Of a stretch of DNA of 64,000 bases, positions 44,064-54,969 are shown piece after piece; position 1 is the stretch's first letter; every line of letters begins with the position of its first letter. Origin of the DNA: Sphingosinicella sp. BN140058 (lineage in GTDB: Bacteria > Pseudomonadota > Alphaproteobacteria > Sphingomonadales > Sphingomonadaceae). The stretch covers positions 5,279,501 through 5,343,500 of the forward strand of contig NZ_CP035501.1 of assembly GCF_004135585.1 (NCBI RefSeq), given 5' to 3'. The position numbers and the translations under genes are program-made. The notes below the pieces were generated by a model. The model saw only the letters and a list, made by a program, of their open reading frames with translations. It had not been told where the DNA came from and ran no database searches.

Positions 44064-45812
44064 TCAACCGGAGGCCGTTGCACCGGCGGCCAGCGCGCCG
44101 TCGATCATCTCCGCGAGCGTGTCGAGCCGGTAGGGCTTGAATACGACCGGCAGGCCGTTGGTGCCGGTGCGGGTGATTTCGTCGCTATAGCCGGTGGTGA
44201 GGATCACTGCCGACGCCGGCGCGATCTGCTGCGCCCTGGCGGCGAGTTCGAGCCCGCTCATCCCGGGCATGACGACATCGGTGAAGACGATGTCGAAGCG
44301 GCGCTGGCCGAGCCGCTCGATCGCCTGGGCGCCGCTGGAGGCGCGGACCACCTCGTGGCCGAGTTCGGTCAGCAGCGTCTCCGCGAAGAGACCGACCTCG
44401 TCATTGTCGTCGACGACGAGGATCGTGCCAGTCCGGCCGCTGCGCGCGCGCTCGGGCGCAGCCGCCGCAGGAACGAGGCAGTCGCGGGCGGTGCAGGGGA
44501 GGACGAGGGTGACGGTCGTGCCGACGCCGACCTCGCTGTCGAGCGTGGCGATGCCGCCGGACTGCGCGGCGAAGCCGTATACCTGGCTGAGGCCGAGGCC
44601 GGTGCCGCGCCCGACATCCTTGGTGGTGAAGAAGGGCTCGAACACGCGGGCGAGCACGTCGGCCGGGATGCCGCTGCCGGTGTCGCTGACCGCGAGCGCC
44701 ACCGCGGTGCGGCCGTCTTCGAGCGGCTCCGCCTGGGCGGTGCGCAGGGTGAGGGTGCCGCCGTCCGGCATCGCATCCCGGGCATTGACGGCGATATTGA
44801 GGATCGCGGATTCGAGCTGGGCGGGATCGGCCTCGATCGGGCAAAGGCCCGGCGTCACCGCGATCTCCACCTTCACCCGCTCGCCGAGCGTGCGATCGAG
44901 CAGATCGGCCATGCCTTCCAGGTGCTGGTTCAGGTCTATGACCTCCGCGCGCAGCGGCTGGCGGCGGGCAAAGGCGAGCAGCTGGCTGGTCAGCGCCGCC
45001 GCCCGGCCGGCGGTCTGGACGATCGCTTCGGCATAGCGGACCCGCCGCGCTTCGGCGAGGCCGGGACGGCGGAGCATGTCGGCCGAGCCTTGAATGACGG
45101 TCAGCAGGTTGTTGAAATCATGGGCGATGCCGCCGGTCAGCTGCCCGAGTGCCTGCATCTTCTGCGATTGGCGCAGCTGGTCCTCGGCGCGGGTGCGTTC
45201 CTCGACCTGGACCTGGAGCTCGGCATAAGCGGCGGAGAGGGCGTCGGCCCGCGCCTCCAGCTCCCAATTGGCGCGGCGCAGAGCGACCTGGGTGAAGCCG
45301 AGCACGAGCACCACCAGCACCGCCATGATCACCAGCAGGCCGACGACGCTGTACCGGGCGAGGCGGCGAAGGGTCGGCTCGCGCACCGAGGAGAGGTAGA
45401 CGCTGCCGATCGTCTCCCGCTCGCGCACCACCGGAACGACCACCTGGACGAGCCTGCCGCCGAGCGCCCAGTCGCCGGCGAGGCGCGCGGGAAGCGCGCC
45501 GGGCTGGCGTTCGAACCCCGCCAGGCGGCTGCCGTCGCGATTGTAGATGCCTGCGGCGGCGATCTGCGGATTGACGCCCAGCGCATTCGCCGCTTCGCGT
45601 GCCGTCGCGGCGTCGCCGAAGTCGAGCGCCGGAGTGACGCTGGCGGCGAGAATTTCGGCCTGGACCCGCGTTTCCTCGATCTTCTGCAGCCCGTAGGCGC
45701 GGTCGCTCTGGAAGATGACGGCGAGGCCGACGGCGAGCAGCACCAGCGCCATCAACGCCGCCGCGACCGGAACTTTCGGCCAGCGCCTGGCGAAGCGAGC
45801 GAAGCGGAACAT
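44064..45812 (-). CDS. Hybrid sensor histidine kinase with CHASE8-like sensor and receiver domain
   Basis: A 582-residue inner-membrane hybrid kinase. TM1 (about 15-35) and TM2 (about 150-172) flank a periplasmic region of the CHASE8 type: [20 protein letters not shown], then [14 protein letters not shown]. This is the layout of YfiN's sensor. A coiled coil leads to His231 in [16 protein letters not shown], then the ATPase domain ([28 protein letters not shown]) and a receiver with its Asp in [11 protein letters not shown]. No output domain follows, so a separate effector must exist. Its ATG overlaps the yfiR-like stop (TGATG), so the three genes are coupled. Confidence 0.9.
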   Translation of the reverse strand: MFRFARFARRWPKVPVAAALMALVLLAVGLAVIFQSDRAYGLQKIEETRVQAEILAASVTPALDFGDAATAREAANALGVNPQIAAAGIYNRDGSRLAGFERQPGALPARLAGDWALGGRLVQVVVPVVRERETIGSVYLSSVREPTLRRLARYSVVGLLVIMAVLVVLVLGFTQVALRRANWELEARADALSAAYAELQVQVEERTRAEDQLRQSQKMQALGQLTGGIAHDFNNLLTVIQGSADMLRRPGLAEARRVRYAEAIVQTAGRAAALTSQLLAFARRQPLRAEVIDLNQHLEGMADLLDRTLGERVKVEIAVTPGLCPIEADPAQLESAILNIAVNARDAMPDGGTLTLRTAQAEPLEDGRTAVALAVSDTGSGIPADVLARVFEPFFTTKDVGRGTGLGLSQVYGFAAQSGGIATLDSEVGVGTTVTLVLPCTARDCLVPAAAAPERARSGRTGTILVVDDNDEVGLFAETLLTELGHEVVRASSGAQAIERLGQRRFDIVFTDVVMPGMSGLELAARAQQIAPASAVILTTGYSDEITRTGTNGLPVVFKPYRLDTLAEMIDGALAAGATASG

Positions 45813-46375
45813 CACGGTCCTCTCTTCACGCTCAATGCGATCGCGAGCAAGCGCGAGTTGATCTCCAGGCCGCTTTTCCGCGCGGCCGCTTCGTCGATCC
45901 GAAAGCGGACGCGGCCTTCGGCAATCTCGAAATGGACCATGCCCTGCGCCGCGCCGCGATCGGTCACGGTCAGGATCGGCTTGTCGGCAAGCGCGTCCAG
46001 GACGGCGCTGGTCGCCGCCGGCGTCGCCGCCTGAACGAACGCGATCCGGCAATCGGATGCCGCCGCCGCATTGCCGAGGCGGCGAACCTGCACGGCATGA
46101 CCGTCGACCTGCTGCCCGCGCGCGGCGGCGTCGAGCCGCGGCCCGAACGGATCGTCCCCGATCACGCACAGAGCGAAAGGCGCCTCCGCGCCCGGCTGGG
46201 CCGATGCCGGCCAGGTGACGTAGGCGGGGAACTTGGTCAGGAACGCCGCCTTCACCGCGAGGTCGCTTGGCTGCGCCGGCGCCGCGCCGGACAGCGCGCA
46301 CAGCAAGGCAGCCGCGGCGAGCCTCAGGCCGCGCAGTTCCGGCGAGCGGGCAGGGGAAGATGGCCAGGCGGGCAT
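45812..46375 (-). CDS. YfiR-like periplasmic regulator (DUF4154)
   Basis: A 187-residue exported protein. A hydrophobic signal region (LRLAAAALLCALSGAAPAQ) leads to AVKAAFLTKFPAYVTWP, the family's opening, then FALCVIGDDPFGPRLD, SDCRIAFVQAA, ILTVTDRGAAQGMVHFEIAEGRVRFRID and a closing SGLEINSRLLAIA. In Pseudomonas, YfiR binds the periplasmic part of the diguanylate cyclase YfiN and inhibits it. Here the downstream partner is a histidine kinase with a YfiN-like sensor. Only two mature Cys are seen. It overlaps both neighbours through TGATG junctions. Confidence 0.88.
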   Translation of the reverse strand: MPAWPSSPARSPELRGLRLAAAALLCALSGAAPAQPSDLAVKAAFLTKFPAYVTWPASAQPGAEAPFALCVIGDDPFGPRLDAAARGQQVDGHAVQVRRLGNAAAASDCRIAFVQAATPAATSAVLDALADKPILTVTDRGAAQGMVHFEIAEGRVRFRIDEAAARKSGLEINSRLLAIALSVKRGP

Positions 46376-48258
46376 CAGAAGCGAACGCGAGTCCCGGCCT
46401 GAACGTTTCGCTCGATTCTCAGCGCGCGGGGCAGGTCGCTGCTCTCGATGTGACTGGCGTGGAGGAGATTGCTGCCGGCGACGAACAGTTCCAGCCCGTC
46501 GCTGACCCGCCAGCCGAGCCGTGCATCCGCCTCGACATAGTCGCCGCGCCCGGTGGTGTTGCTATCGTCCACCGCCCGCATCGCGACGTCGAACTGCACG
46601 TGTTCGCCAAGGTCCATACTCGAGCGTGCGATCAGCTGATAATCCGGATCCATCCCCAAAGCGGCACGATCCGAAATGTCGATCGCCCCGTTTTTGAGCC
46701 GGAAGTTTTTGCCGAGCGTCGAAACCCCAAGGCTGCCGCGCCACCAGGAGAGGATCTGCTGCGTAAGCGATGCCTCGATGCCCCAGGAACTGCCCTTCAG
46801 GCTGTTGGCGAGCCGGATCGGGGTCTGGAAATTGGGGGCGAACTCTATCGTGCGGATGTCGTCGTAGCGATTGTAGAACAAGGTCAGCGAAAGGCTGCTT
46901 CCAGCCCAGGGCTGGCCGCGATAGCCGGTTTCGAAGGCGATCAGCTTCTCGCTCCGGAAATCCGGCGATGTCGCGAGAAGCGGCAGACTTTCGAGTTCAC
47001 GATCGATACGTGACGGTGTCCGCACCGCGCGGGAAATCGCCGCCCAGAGCAGGGCCCGTTCGCTGGGATGCCAGGCGAGGCGCAGGTTGGGCAGCCACTT
47101 CAGCCCGGTGAACGAGGATTGCTCGAGCTTCACTCCCGCGATCAGATCGAGGTCGTCACTCGCAGCGATCCGATCCTGCAGGAAGACGTTGCCGACCCAC
47201 AGCCGCTTGCTTGGCGGGGTGAGCCGGAATTCGTTCAGATCGTTGACGAAGAGATCGTTGGTGGTGCGCAGGCCCGCGCCGACCACCAGTTCGTGCCTGC
47301 CGTGCGAGGTGTTGAACTGGGATTCGACGTCGAAGGTTTCCAGCTTGTCGACGGCGCGCAGATATTTTCGGGTGAAATCGTCGTAATAGGCCTGCACGCG
47401 GACGGCGGACTCGCTGCCGGTGGCGCGGGTCCAGCGGACGAGCAGATTGTGCCCGCGATTGCCCTCGCCCGGGAACAGGTTGATGTCGTTGTCGTAGATG
47501 TCGCCCTGCAGCGTGACCTGAGAGTCAGCGGAGCCGAGATCGGCGCGAAAGCCCGCCTGCCAGCCCCGGAAATCACCTTCGTCGCCGGTTGCCGGGCCGG
47601 CGGTCATGCCGTCGCGGTTGAAGCCGTTCGCGTAGACGCGAACGGCGCCGTCGCTGCCGATCGCGGCGCCATAACGCAGGGCGAAGGTCTGCTCGTCGGG
47701 GCCGGCGGTCACCCGTGCGAGCCCGCCCGTCGTCTCGCGCGCATCCTTGCTGGTGATGCTGACGACGCCGTTCACCGCATTGGGGCCGTAGAGGGTTCCG
47801 CCGGGGCCGCTGATCACCTCGATCTGCTCGAGATCCTCAAGCAAGGGGGCATGCTGCTCCCAGAACACGCCGGAGTGAAGCGGGGTATAGATCGTCCGGC
47901 CATCGATCTGGACGAGCAGCTTGTTCGCGGTCTCGACGCCGTTGAAGCCGCGGGCGGTGATCGCATATTCGCGGGCGTTGTTGCGCTGCACCTGGAGATT
48001 GGGGGCGAGCCGCAGCGCTTCCGGCAAGGAGGTGGCGCCGGATCGGACGATGTCGTCGTCGGTGATGACGAACATCGAGGTCGCCACCCGGCTTAGGGGC
48101 TCCGCCTGCTTCGACGCGGCGCGAACTTCGAGCTGGGCGAGTTCCTCGATGCTGAGCGCTGCGAGATCGTCGCCGGCATTCGCTTCAGCGCGGGCAGCGA
48201 TCGTGGCGACCGCGCACAAGGCCGCGGTCGGCAGAAAGCACCAGCGCACGCGCTTCAT
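46375..48258 (-). CDS. TonB-dependent outer-membrane receptor
   Basis: A 627-residue receptor. Signal peptide from ATG 48258 (MKRVRWCFLPTAALCAVATIAARAEA), then a plug domain (SIEELAQLEVRAASKQ, RVATSMFVITDDDI, LRLAPNLQVQRNN, KLLVQIDGRTIYTP, IEVISGPGGTLYGPNAVNGVVSI) and a beta-barrel ending in an aromatic residue (NVQAGTRVRF), as outer-membrane barrels do. The ligand is unknown. It is the first gene of the operon with the YfiR-like protein and the hybrid kinase, so it may serve in signalling as well as uptake. Confidence 0.93.
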   Translation of the reverse strand: MKRVRWCFLPTAALCAVATIAARAEANAGDDLAALSIEELAQLEVRAASKQAEPLSRVATSMFVITDDDIVRSGATSLPEALRLAPNLQVQRNNAREYAITARGFNGVETANKLLVQIDGRTIYTPLHSGVFWEQHAPLLEDLEQIEVISGPGGTLYGPNAVNGVVSITSKDARETTGGLARVTAGPDEQTFALRYGAAIGSDGAVRVYANGFNRDGMTAGPATGDEGDFRGWQAGFRADLGSADSQVTLQGDIYDNDINLFPGEGNRGHNLLVRWTRATGSESAVRVQAYYDDFTRKYLRAVDKLETFDVESQFNTSHGRHELVVGAGLRTTNDLFVNDLNEFRLTPPSKRLWVGNVFLQDRIAASDDLDLIAGVKLEQSSFTGLKWLPNLRLAWHPSERALLWAAISRAVRTPSRIDRELESLPLLATSPDFRSEKLIAFETGYRGQPWAGSSLSLTLFYNRYDDIRTIEFAPNFQTPIRLANSLKGSSWGIEASLTQQILSWWRGSLGVSTLGKNFRLKNGAIDISDRAALGMDPDYQLIARSSMDLGEHVQFDVAMRAVDDSNTTGRGDYVEADARLGWRVSDGLELFVAGSNLLHASHIESSDLPRALRIERNVQAGTRVRF

Positions 48259-48423
48259 CACGGACCTCAAAGCAACCCCTTGTTCCAACGCCCTTAGACC
48301 GGCGACAAAAGCGTGGCAAATCAGTTTACTGAGCTAATGGTCTGCTAACCAGAAAGTCGCCCGGCGGGGGCTTGGAAGTCAAACATCGCGGGCGTAGACT
48401 TGGTTGCGAAAGGAGCGCGTCCG

Positions 48424-48837
48424 ATGATCGCACCCACCCTCCGTTTCGCCTGGACGCTGCCGATCGCAGCCGTCCTGATCGCCGCCGATCCGAGCGCTGC
48501 GGCCGAGCCCGACTGGAGCCATGCCCAGCGCGTGGAGGTCGATCTTTCGAGTTTTCGCTTCTCGCCAGCCACCATCAACTTGAAGGCGGGTCAGCCGACC
48601 CTGCTGCACCTCGCCAATAGCGGATCGGGCGGTCACGATTTCACCGCGAAGGAGTTCTTCGCCGCGGCCGCGATCCGACCGCAGGATCGGACCAGGATCG
48701 CCAGGGGCGGGGTGGAGATCGGCGGGCACGAGAGCGTCGAGGTCGCGCTGGTGCCCGCGAGAGGACAATATCCGCTACGCTGCGGCCATGCCTTTCACAG
48801 CACTTTCGGCATGAAGGGCCGGATCCTGGTGCAGTGA
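48424..48837 (+). CDS. Periplasmic cupredoxin-like protein
   Basis: A 137-residue exported protein (signal sequence to about residue 27, ending DPSAAAEP). Likely copper ligands are His in GGHDFTAKEF and Cys, His and Met in YPLRCGHAFHSTFGMKG, the standard type I site. It probably carries electrons or binds copper in the periplasm; the partner is unknown. AAAGGAG lies eight bases before ATG 48424. Its stop is three bases from that of the convergent M28 peptidase. Confidence 0.8.
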   Translation: MIAPTLRFAWTLPIAAVLIAADPSAAAEPDWSHAQRVEVDLSSFRFSPATINLKAGQPTLLHLANSGSGGHDFTAKEFFAAAAIRPQDRTRIARGGVEIGGHESVEVALVPARGQYPLRCGHAFHSTFGMKGRILVQ

Positions 48838-48840
48838 GGC

Positions 48841-50238
48841 TCAGCGCGCCGGAGCACCAGGCTTGGCCGGCACGATCTCCTCCGGCGCGTTCGCGACCAC
48901 CGAGAGCATTGCGGTCCAGGCAGCGACATTCTGGCGAAGCTGCTCGGGATCCACCTTGTCGAGCGTGTCGTCCGGGGTGTGGTGATAATCGAAATAGCGG
49001 GTGCCGTCCTGCTGGAGGTCGATCGCGGCGACGCCCGTCTGCACCCATTCGCCGAGATCGGCGCCGCCGCTGGCCGCCTGCGTACTGCGGGCGATGCCGA
49101 GCGGCGCCAGCGCGGCGGCGACCCGATCGGCAAGCGCGGCGTTGACCGGGGCGAATCCGGGATCCATCCGCCAGACGCGATCCGCACCGAAATCGGACTC
49201 GGAGACGAACACCACCTTTTCCTTGCCGTGGGCGGCGCGATAGGCCTGGTCGCCATTGCCGCCGACCTCCTCGGCGCCGAACCAGACGACGCGGATGGTG
49301 CGGCGTGGGCGGCCTGCATCCATGATCCGTTTCGCGGCGGCGGCGGTGATCGCGACGCCGGCGGCATTGTCGATCGCGCCGGTGCCGAGGTCCCAGCTGT
49401 CGAGGTGGCCGCCGATCAGCACGATGCCCGCCTTGGGATCGGTGCCGGGGACTTCGGCGACGACGTTGCCGCCCTCCTGCATGCCGATGTTGCGCGGGGT
49501 GAGGGTGAGCCGCATCGTCACCCTCTTGCCGCGCTTCAGGATACGCTGGAGCTGCTCGGCGTCGGGAACGCTGAGCGCGCCCGCCGGGATCGGGCTCACC
49601 CCTTCGGACCAGATCTGTACGCCGGTGTGCGGATTGCGGTGATGATCGGTGCCGATCGAGCGGATCACGATCGCTGCCGCGCCCTTGCGGCTTGCCACCG
49701 AAGGGCCGGTGCGCCGGGCTGCGCCGTAATAGCCATATTGGGAGCCGTCCTGCGTCGCGGTCATGCCGTGGCTGACGAAGACGATCTTGCCGCGTACTGC
49801 GGCAGCGGGCGCCGCCTCCAGATCGGCGAGGCTGTCGAAGCCGACGACTTCGGCGTCGAGGCCGGTCGCCGGGGTGGCGCCGCTGTTGCCGAGGGCGGTG
49901 ACCGCAAGCTTTTGCGGGAACGGTGCGACGATCTCGGCTCGCTCCTCACCGCGCACCCAGACCGGCATCTGATAGGTCTCGATACGGACATTCGAGAAGC
50001 CGAGGCTCTTCAACTTGCGCACGCCCCATTCCCGCGCACGTGCCTCCTGCGGCGTGCCGGCGAGCCGCGGCCCGATCTCCGTGGTGAGCCCCTCGACGAT
50101 ATCGTAGGCGACCTCGTCCCCCTTCAGCGCGGCATCGCGCAGCCGTTCGGTGCGATCGGCCTTCTGGGCCGGAGCCGCGGCCGGCGCGATCAGCGCAAGG
50201 AGGGGGAGGGCGGCGGCGCGGAGGAGCTGCTTGTTCAT
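48841..50238 (-). CDS. Exported M28-family metallopeptidase
   Basis: A 465-residue peptidase with signal peptide (MNKQLLRAAALPLLALIAPAAA) and a PA-type inserted domain (GKIVFVSHGM, VASRKGAAAIVIRSIG). Zinc ligands are visible: His and Asp in GGHLDSWDLGTGAIDN, the Glu pair in WFGAEEVGGNG, Asp in ESDFGAD and His in DYHHTPDD. It would be a di-zinc aminopeptidase acting in the periplasm. I chose ATG 50238 for the signal peptide; the frame extends 29 residues upstream. Confidence 0.9.
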   Translation of the reverse strand: MNKQLLRAAALPLLALIAPAAAPAQKADRTERLRDAALKGDEVAYDIVEGLTTEIGPRLAGTPQEARAREWGVRKLKSLGFSNVRIETYQMPVWVRGEERAEIVAPFPQKLAVTALGNSGATPATGLDAEVVGFDSLADLEAAPAAAVRGKIVFVSHGMTATQDGSQYGYYGAARRTGPSVASRKGAAAIVIRSIGTDHHRNPHTGVQIWSEGVSPIPAGALSVPDAEQLQRILKRGKRVTMRLTLTPRNIGMQEGGNVVAEVPGTDPKAGIVLIGGHLDSWDLGTGAIDNAAGVAITAAAAKRIMDAGRPRRTIRVVWFGAEEVGGNGDQAYRAAHGKEKVVFVSESDFGADRVWRMDPGFAPVNAALADRVAAALAPLGIARSTQAASGGADLGEWVQTGVAAIDLQQDGTRYFDYHHTPDDTLDKVDPEQLRQNVAAWTAMLSVVANAPEEIVPAKPGAPAR

Positions 50239-50391
50239 GGGCCGTGTCGATAGCCAAGGGCGAGCCCATGCCACAAGGGGCTTGTCCGCGGCGGTGCAGG
50301 ACGGCCGCGTCGGAGCGTTTGCCAAAGCCCGCCCGAGCCACTAGGTAAGCGCTCGAATTTCCAATCAGATCATCCGGAGACGAGCGCCGCC

Positions 50392-52071
<1,680 letters not shown>

Positions 52072-52094
52072 CGCGGGAAAAGGGGCGGCGCACG

Positions 52095-52919
52095 GTGAGG
52101 CTCGGTATCGTCGGAACGGGTCTCATCGGCGCTTCGCTGATCGAAGCGGCAATCGCGGCGGGCGCCGTAGACGAGATCGTCGCCTACGACACGGATGCAG
52201 GGCATCTCGCGCAGGTCCGCGCACGGCATGCCGGCATCGTCCCGGTCTCCGGGCCGGGCGATCTCGAGGACTGCGATCTGATCTTCGTCTGCACCCCACC
52301 GGATCAGATCGCGTCCTACGTCGCTTCGTACGCGTCCTCGAACGCAATCGTCGTCGATGTTGCCTCGATCAAAAGCGGCATCGTCCGCGACGTCCGGCAG
52401 CAAGGGGGCAGTCCGCGCTTCGTCCCGGGGCACCCGCTTTCGGGAGGCACGACCACGGGACCCGAAGAGGCATCGGCCGACATCGTCACGCGCCGCCCGT
52501 TCGTGCTGACGCCCTATGACGGGCTGGATCCGGAGGCGCTCGCCAATGCGCGCACCTTCATCGAGCGGCTGGGCGCCGAGGTCGTGCTCGTCGATGCGGA
52601 TGCGCACGACCATGTTCTCGCGCTCATCTCGCATCTGCCGCACCTCCTCTCCTTTGCGATGATCGATGCCTTTCGCAGCCTTCCGGAGAGCGACCGTGCC
52701 TTGGCCGAGCGCCTGCTGCCGAACTCGTTCCTGACAGTCACCCAGTTCGCCGCCTCCGATCCGAAGATGTGGAGCGGGATCATCGCGCAAAACGGCGGCG
52801 AGATCGCCGGTGCGGGAGAGCGGGTATTCGAGGCACTCGGCAGCCTGCTTGGCGGCGCTGCCGGCGACAGCGAAAAGCGGCTGGCGCAATTGCGTGCGGT
52901 GAGGCACGATATCGGCTGA
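52095..52919 (+). CDS. Prephenate dehydrogenase-family protein
   Basis: A 274-residue TyrA-like NAD(P)-dependent enzyme. The nucleotide motif is GIVGTGLIGASLIEA; CTPPDQI, DVASIKSGIV and PGHPLSGGTTTGPE are the family's catalytic blocks, with His in GHPLSG. It would oxidatively decarboxylate prephenate or arogenate toward tyrosine. The usual aroA/hisC partners are absent, so this may be a second copy or have another role. The start is GTG 52095, 23 bases after ettA. Confidence 0.85.
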   Translation: MRLGIVGTGLIGASLIEAAIAAGAVDEIVAYDTDAGHLAQVRARHAGIVPVSGPGDLEDCDLIFVCTPPDQIASYVASYASSNAIVVDVASIKSGIVRDVRQQGGSPRFVPGHPLSGGTTTGPEEASADIVTRRPFVLTPYDGLDPEALANARTFIERLGAEVVLVDADAHDHVLALISHLPHLLSFAMIDAFRSLPESDRALAERLLPNSFLTVTQFAASDPKMWSGIIAQNGGEIAGAGERVFEALGSLLGGAAGDSEKRLAQLRAVRHDIG

Positions 52920-52939
52920 CGAAACAGGGGTGGGGGCCC

Positions 52940-53605
52940 ATGACGAGATCAGAGATCACATCGGCGGCGGCGTGGATGATGTCGCTCGTCGCGGCGATAA
53001 CTGCGGTGTTCAGCCCGTTCTTCGCCTCGATGGACAGCATTGCGGAGAAACTGCTTCTCACCGCCCTGTCCGCGATCGGCCTGTATGCGGTCTTCAGCGT
53101 CACTCGAAGGATCATGCTTTGGTTCCGCTACCGCAAGATCCTGGGCAAATGGTATTACGCGACCCGAGAGCATCAATCGATCAAGTTCGTCGACAGAAAC
53201 GTCGCCCTGATGGAGTTCATGCTCGATCGCGATGGGGAGCTTGCCTATCAGGTCCACATGTACCCCGACATGGACTCGCTCGAGGCGGGTCTGAGCGGGG
53301 CCGCAACACCCGCCGCGTCGGCACGGCGCGGCACGGCCCGGAGCGTCGCCTCCAACTATGTTCCCGACGACCAGGAGATCCATCTCGTCTTCGAGGTAAC
53401 GTACACGACAGGGCGACCGGAGGATTGCGATCGCCGCGGCCTTCTCACGCTGAAATTCCAGCCCGATGGAACCCTGGCGGGCGAGTATATCAGCCGCATC
53501 TGGGAGAGAAAGCGGGCGGGGCTGTCCGCAGGCCTGATGTTTGCGGCACGCACGCCCGACCGGCTGAGAGCCCATCTGTCTCCGCCGGATCAGGTCGCCG
53601 CCTAA
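52940..53605 (+). CDS. Two-TM beta-rich membrane protein, Cap15/S-2TM-like
   Basis: A 221-residue protein. Two N-terminal TM helices (about residues 9-28 and 36-55) are followed by a cytoplasmic domain of predicted beta-strands: RKILGKWYYATREH, VALMEFMLDRDGELAYQVHMY, EIHLVFEVTYT, LLTLKFQPDGTLAGEYISRIWERKRAG. The order of two TM segments then a small lipocalin-like barrel resembles the S-2TM/Cap15 membrane effectors of CBASS defence. No CD-NTase is adjacent, so a defence role is unproven. It starts 20 bases after the tyrA-like gene and is probably cotranscribed. Confidence 0.6.
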   Translation: MTRSEITSAAAWMMSLVAAITAVFSPFFASMDSIAEKLLLTALSAIGLYAVFSVTRRIMLWFRYRKILGKWYYATREHQSIKFVDRNVALMEFMLDRDGELAYQVHMYPDMDSLEAGLSGAATPAASARRGTARSVASNYVPDDQEIHLVFEVTYTTGRPEDCDRRGLLTLKFQPDGTLAGEYISRIWERKRAGLSAGLMFAARTPDRLRAHLSPPDQVAA

Positions 53606-53677
53606 CCAATCGGGCGGACGAGGGATCGTTGACCAGCATTTCGCCGTTGAAGGAACTCCCTGCTACGGAGCTTCGAC

Positions 53678-54199
53678 ATGGCCAGCGCGCCGAATTCCCA
53701 GATTCGCACGATCTTCATCACCGGCCTGCAGAATGTTCACGCCGTCGAGCAGCAGGCACTCGCCCTCATCGACCGCCAGCTCGATCGCCTCGTCCGCTAC
53801 CCGGAGATCGCTGAACGGCTGCGTGCCCACCGGATCGAGACCGAAGCGCAGATCCGCCGGCTCGACGACATCCTTGCCGCGCTCGGCACGCGGTCTTCCA
53901 GCCTCAAGGACATGGCCTTGTCGTTCATGGGCAATCTGGCGGCGATGGGACATGTCGTCGCACCCGACGAGGTGCTGAAGAACCAGTTCGTCAATGCCGC
54001 GTTCGAAAATTACGAGATCGCCAGCTACACGTCGCTGATCGCGCTTGCCGACACCGGCGCATTTCCGAGCGCGTCCGCTCTGCTCGGCGAGACCCTTCGG
54101 GAGGAAGTTGCGATGGCGGCCTGGGTGCAGGACAGCCTGCCCGATCTGACGCGCAAATATGCCGGGCTGCGGACCGGCGGTGGCGGCGCAAGCCATTGA
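53678..54199 (+). CDS. Ferritin-like protein of the YciE/DUF892 type
   Basis: A 173-residue all-helical protein. The order QIRTIFITGLQNVHAVEQQALALIDRQLDRL, HRIETEAQIRRLDDILA, NAAFENYEIASYTSLIALAD and EVAMAAWVQDSLP fits the DUF892/YciE ferritin-like family, with carboxylate and His residues in the helices that could bind a di-iron site. YciE is stress-induced in enterobacteria. No transporter or iron gene is adjacent. Confidence 0.85.
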   Translation: MASAPNSQIRTIFITGLQNVHAVEQQALALIDRQLDRLVRYPEIAERLRAHRIETEAQIRRLDDILAALGTRSSSLKDMALSFMGNLAAMGHVVAPDEVLKNQFVNAAFENYEIASYTSLIALADTGAFPSASALLGETLREEVAMAAWVQDSLPDLTRKYAGLRTGGGGASH

Positions 54200-54251
54200 G
54201 GCATGCGGGACCCGCTGGTCCTGCGCGGTTTTCTGCGGCAAGAAGACCGCA

Positions 54252-54932
54252 ATGGCGACCAAGCGCAGCCTTTACGACATCCTGAACGTCTCGCCCGCGG
54301 CGGAAGGCGTCGTGATCGAGGCCGCGTACCGCGCCTTGATGAAGAAATACCATCCCGATCATCTGGCCGGCTCCTCCGCGGAAGGCAGTGCCGCCGAGAT
54401 CAATCAGGCGTTCGCCATCCTGCGCGACCCCGATCGACGCACCGATTACGATCGGCGCCAGTGGGTGCGCGAACAGGAGATCGCGCTTGCGCCCTACTCG
54501 CCGCCCGCGCCGCCGCCGCCGCGCCGGCGAGCCCTCGTGTTCGGCTGGAGCGGGTGGATCGTCGCGGCCGTGCTCGGCGGCATCCTCGCGGCGCTTGCCG
54601 GCCGCGCATCCGAGCTTGCCGAAGCGAGAGCGGCTGCGGAGCGCGAAGCCATCGCCGAGGCACCGGATCTGCGCAGCCAGCCGATCCTTCCCGAGGAATC
54701 GCTGGTGCCCCCGGCGGTGGCGGCCGAAATCCGCGCAGCGGCGTTGACCGGCAAGTCCCTGCTCAGGACCGCGCCGGCTGCCGAGACGCCGAAGGGGACG
54801 ACGCCACAGGTCCGCACCCCGCCGCCGCGACCTCGCGCTACCCGGATGAAGCCCCGTCCGCACAAGCCGGCCGCCGCGCGCCGATCGGGCGGCGAGCGCG
54901 AATTTCTGGAGCGCGAAGGCTATATCTACTGA
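54252..54932 (+). CDS. Membrane-anchored J-domain protein
   Basis: A 226-residue protein. The J domain is at residues 6-70 (SLYDILNVSPAAE, KKYHPDHLAG with His34-Pro-Asp36, INQAFAILRDPDRRTDYDRR). A proline-rich linker is followed by a single TM (GWIVAAVLGGILAALAGRA) and a basic, proline-rich tail ending in EFLEREGYIY. The J domain would face the cytoplasm and stimulate a DnaK-type partner. It sits 52 bases after the ferritin-like gene. ATG 54252 follows AAGAAG. Confidence 0.85.
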   Translation: MATKRSLYDILNVSPAAEGVVIEAAYRALMKKYHPDHLAGSSAEGSAAEINQAFAILRDPDRRTDYDRRQWVREQEIALAPYSPPAPPPPRRRALVFGWSGWIVAAVLGGILAALAGRASELAEARAAAEREAIAEAPDLRSQPILPEESLVPPAVAAEIRAAALTGKSLLRTAPAAETPKGTTPQVRTPPPRPRATRMKPRPHKPAAARRSGGEREFLEREGYIY

Positions 54933-54969
54933 TGATGGCCCGAACCCGGTGATGTAGCCCTGCGGCCGG

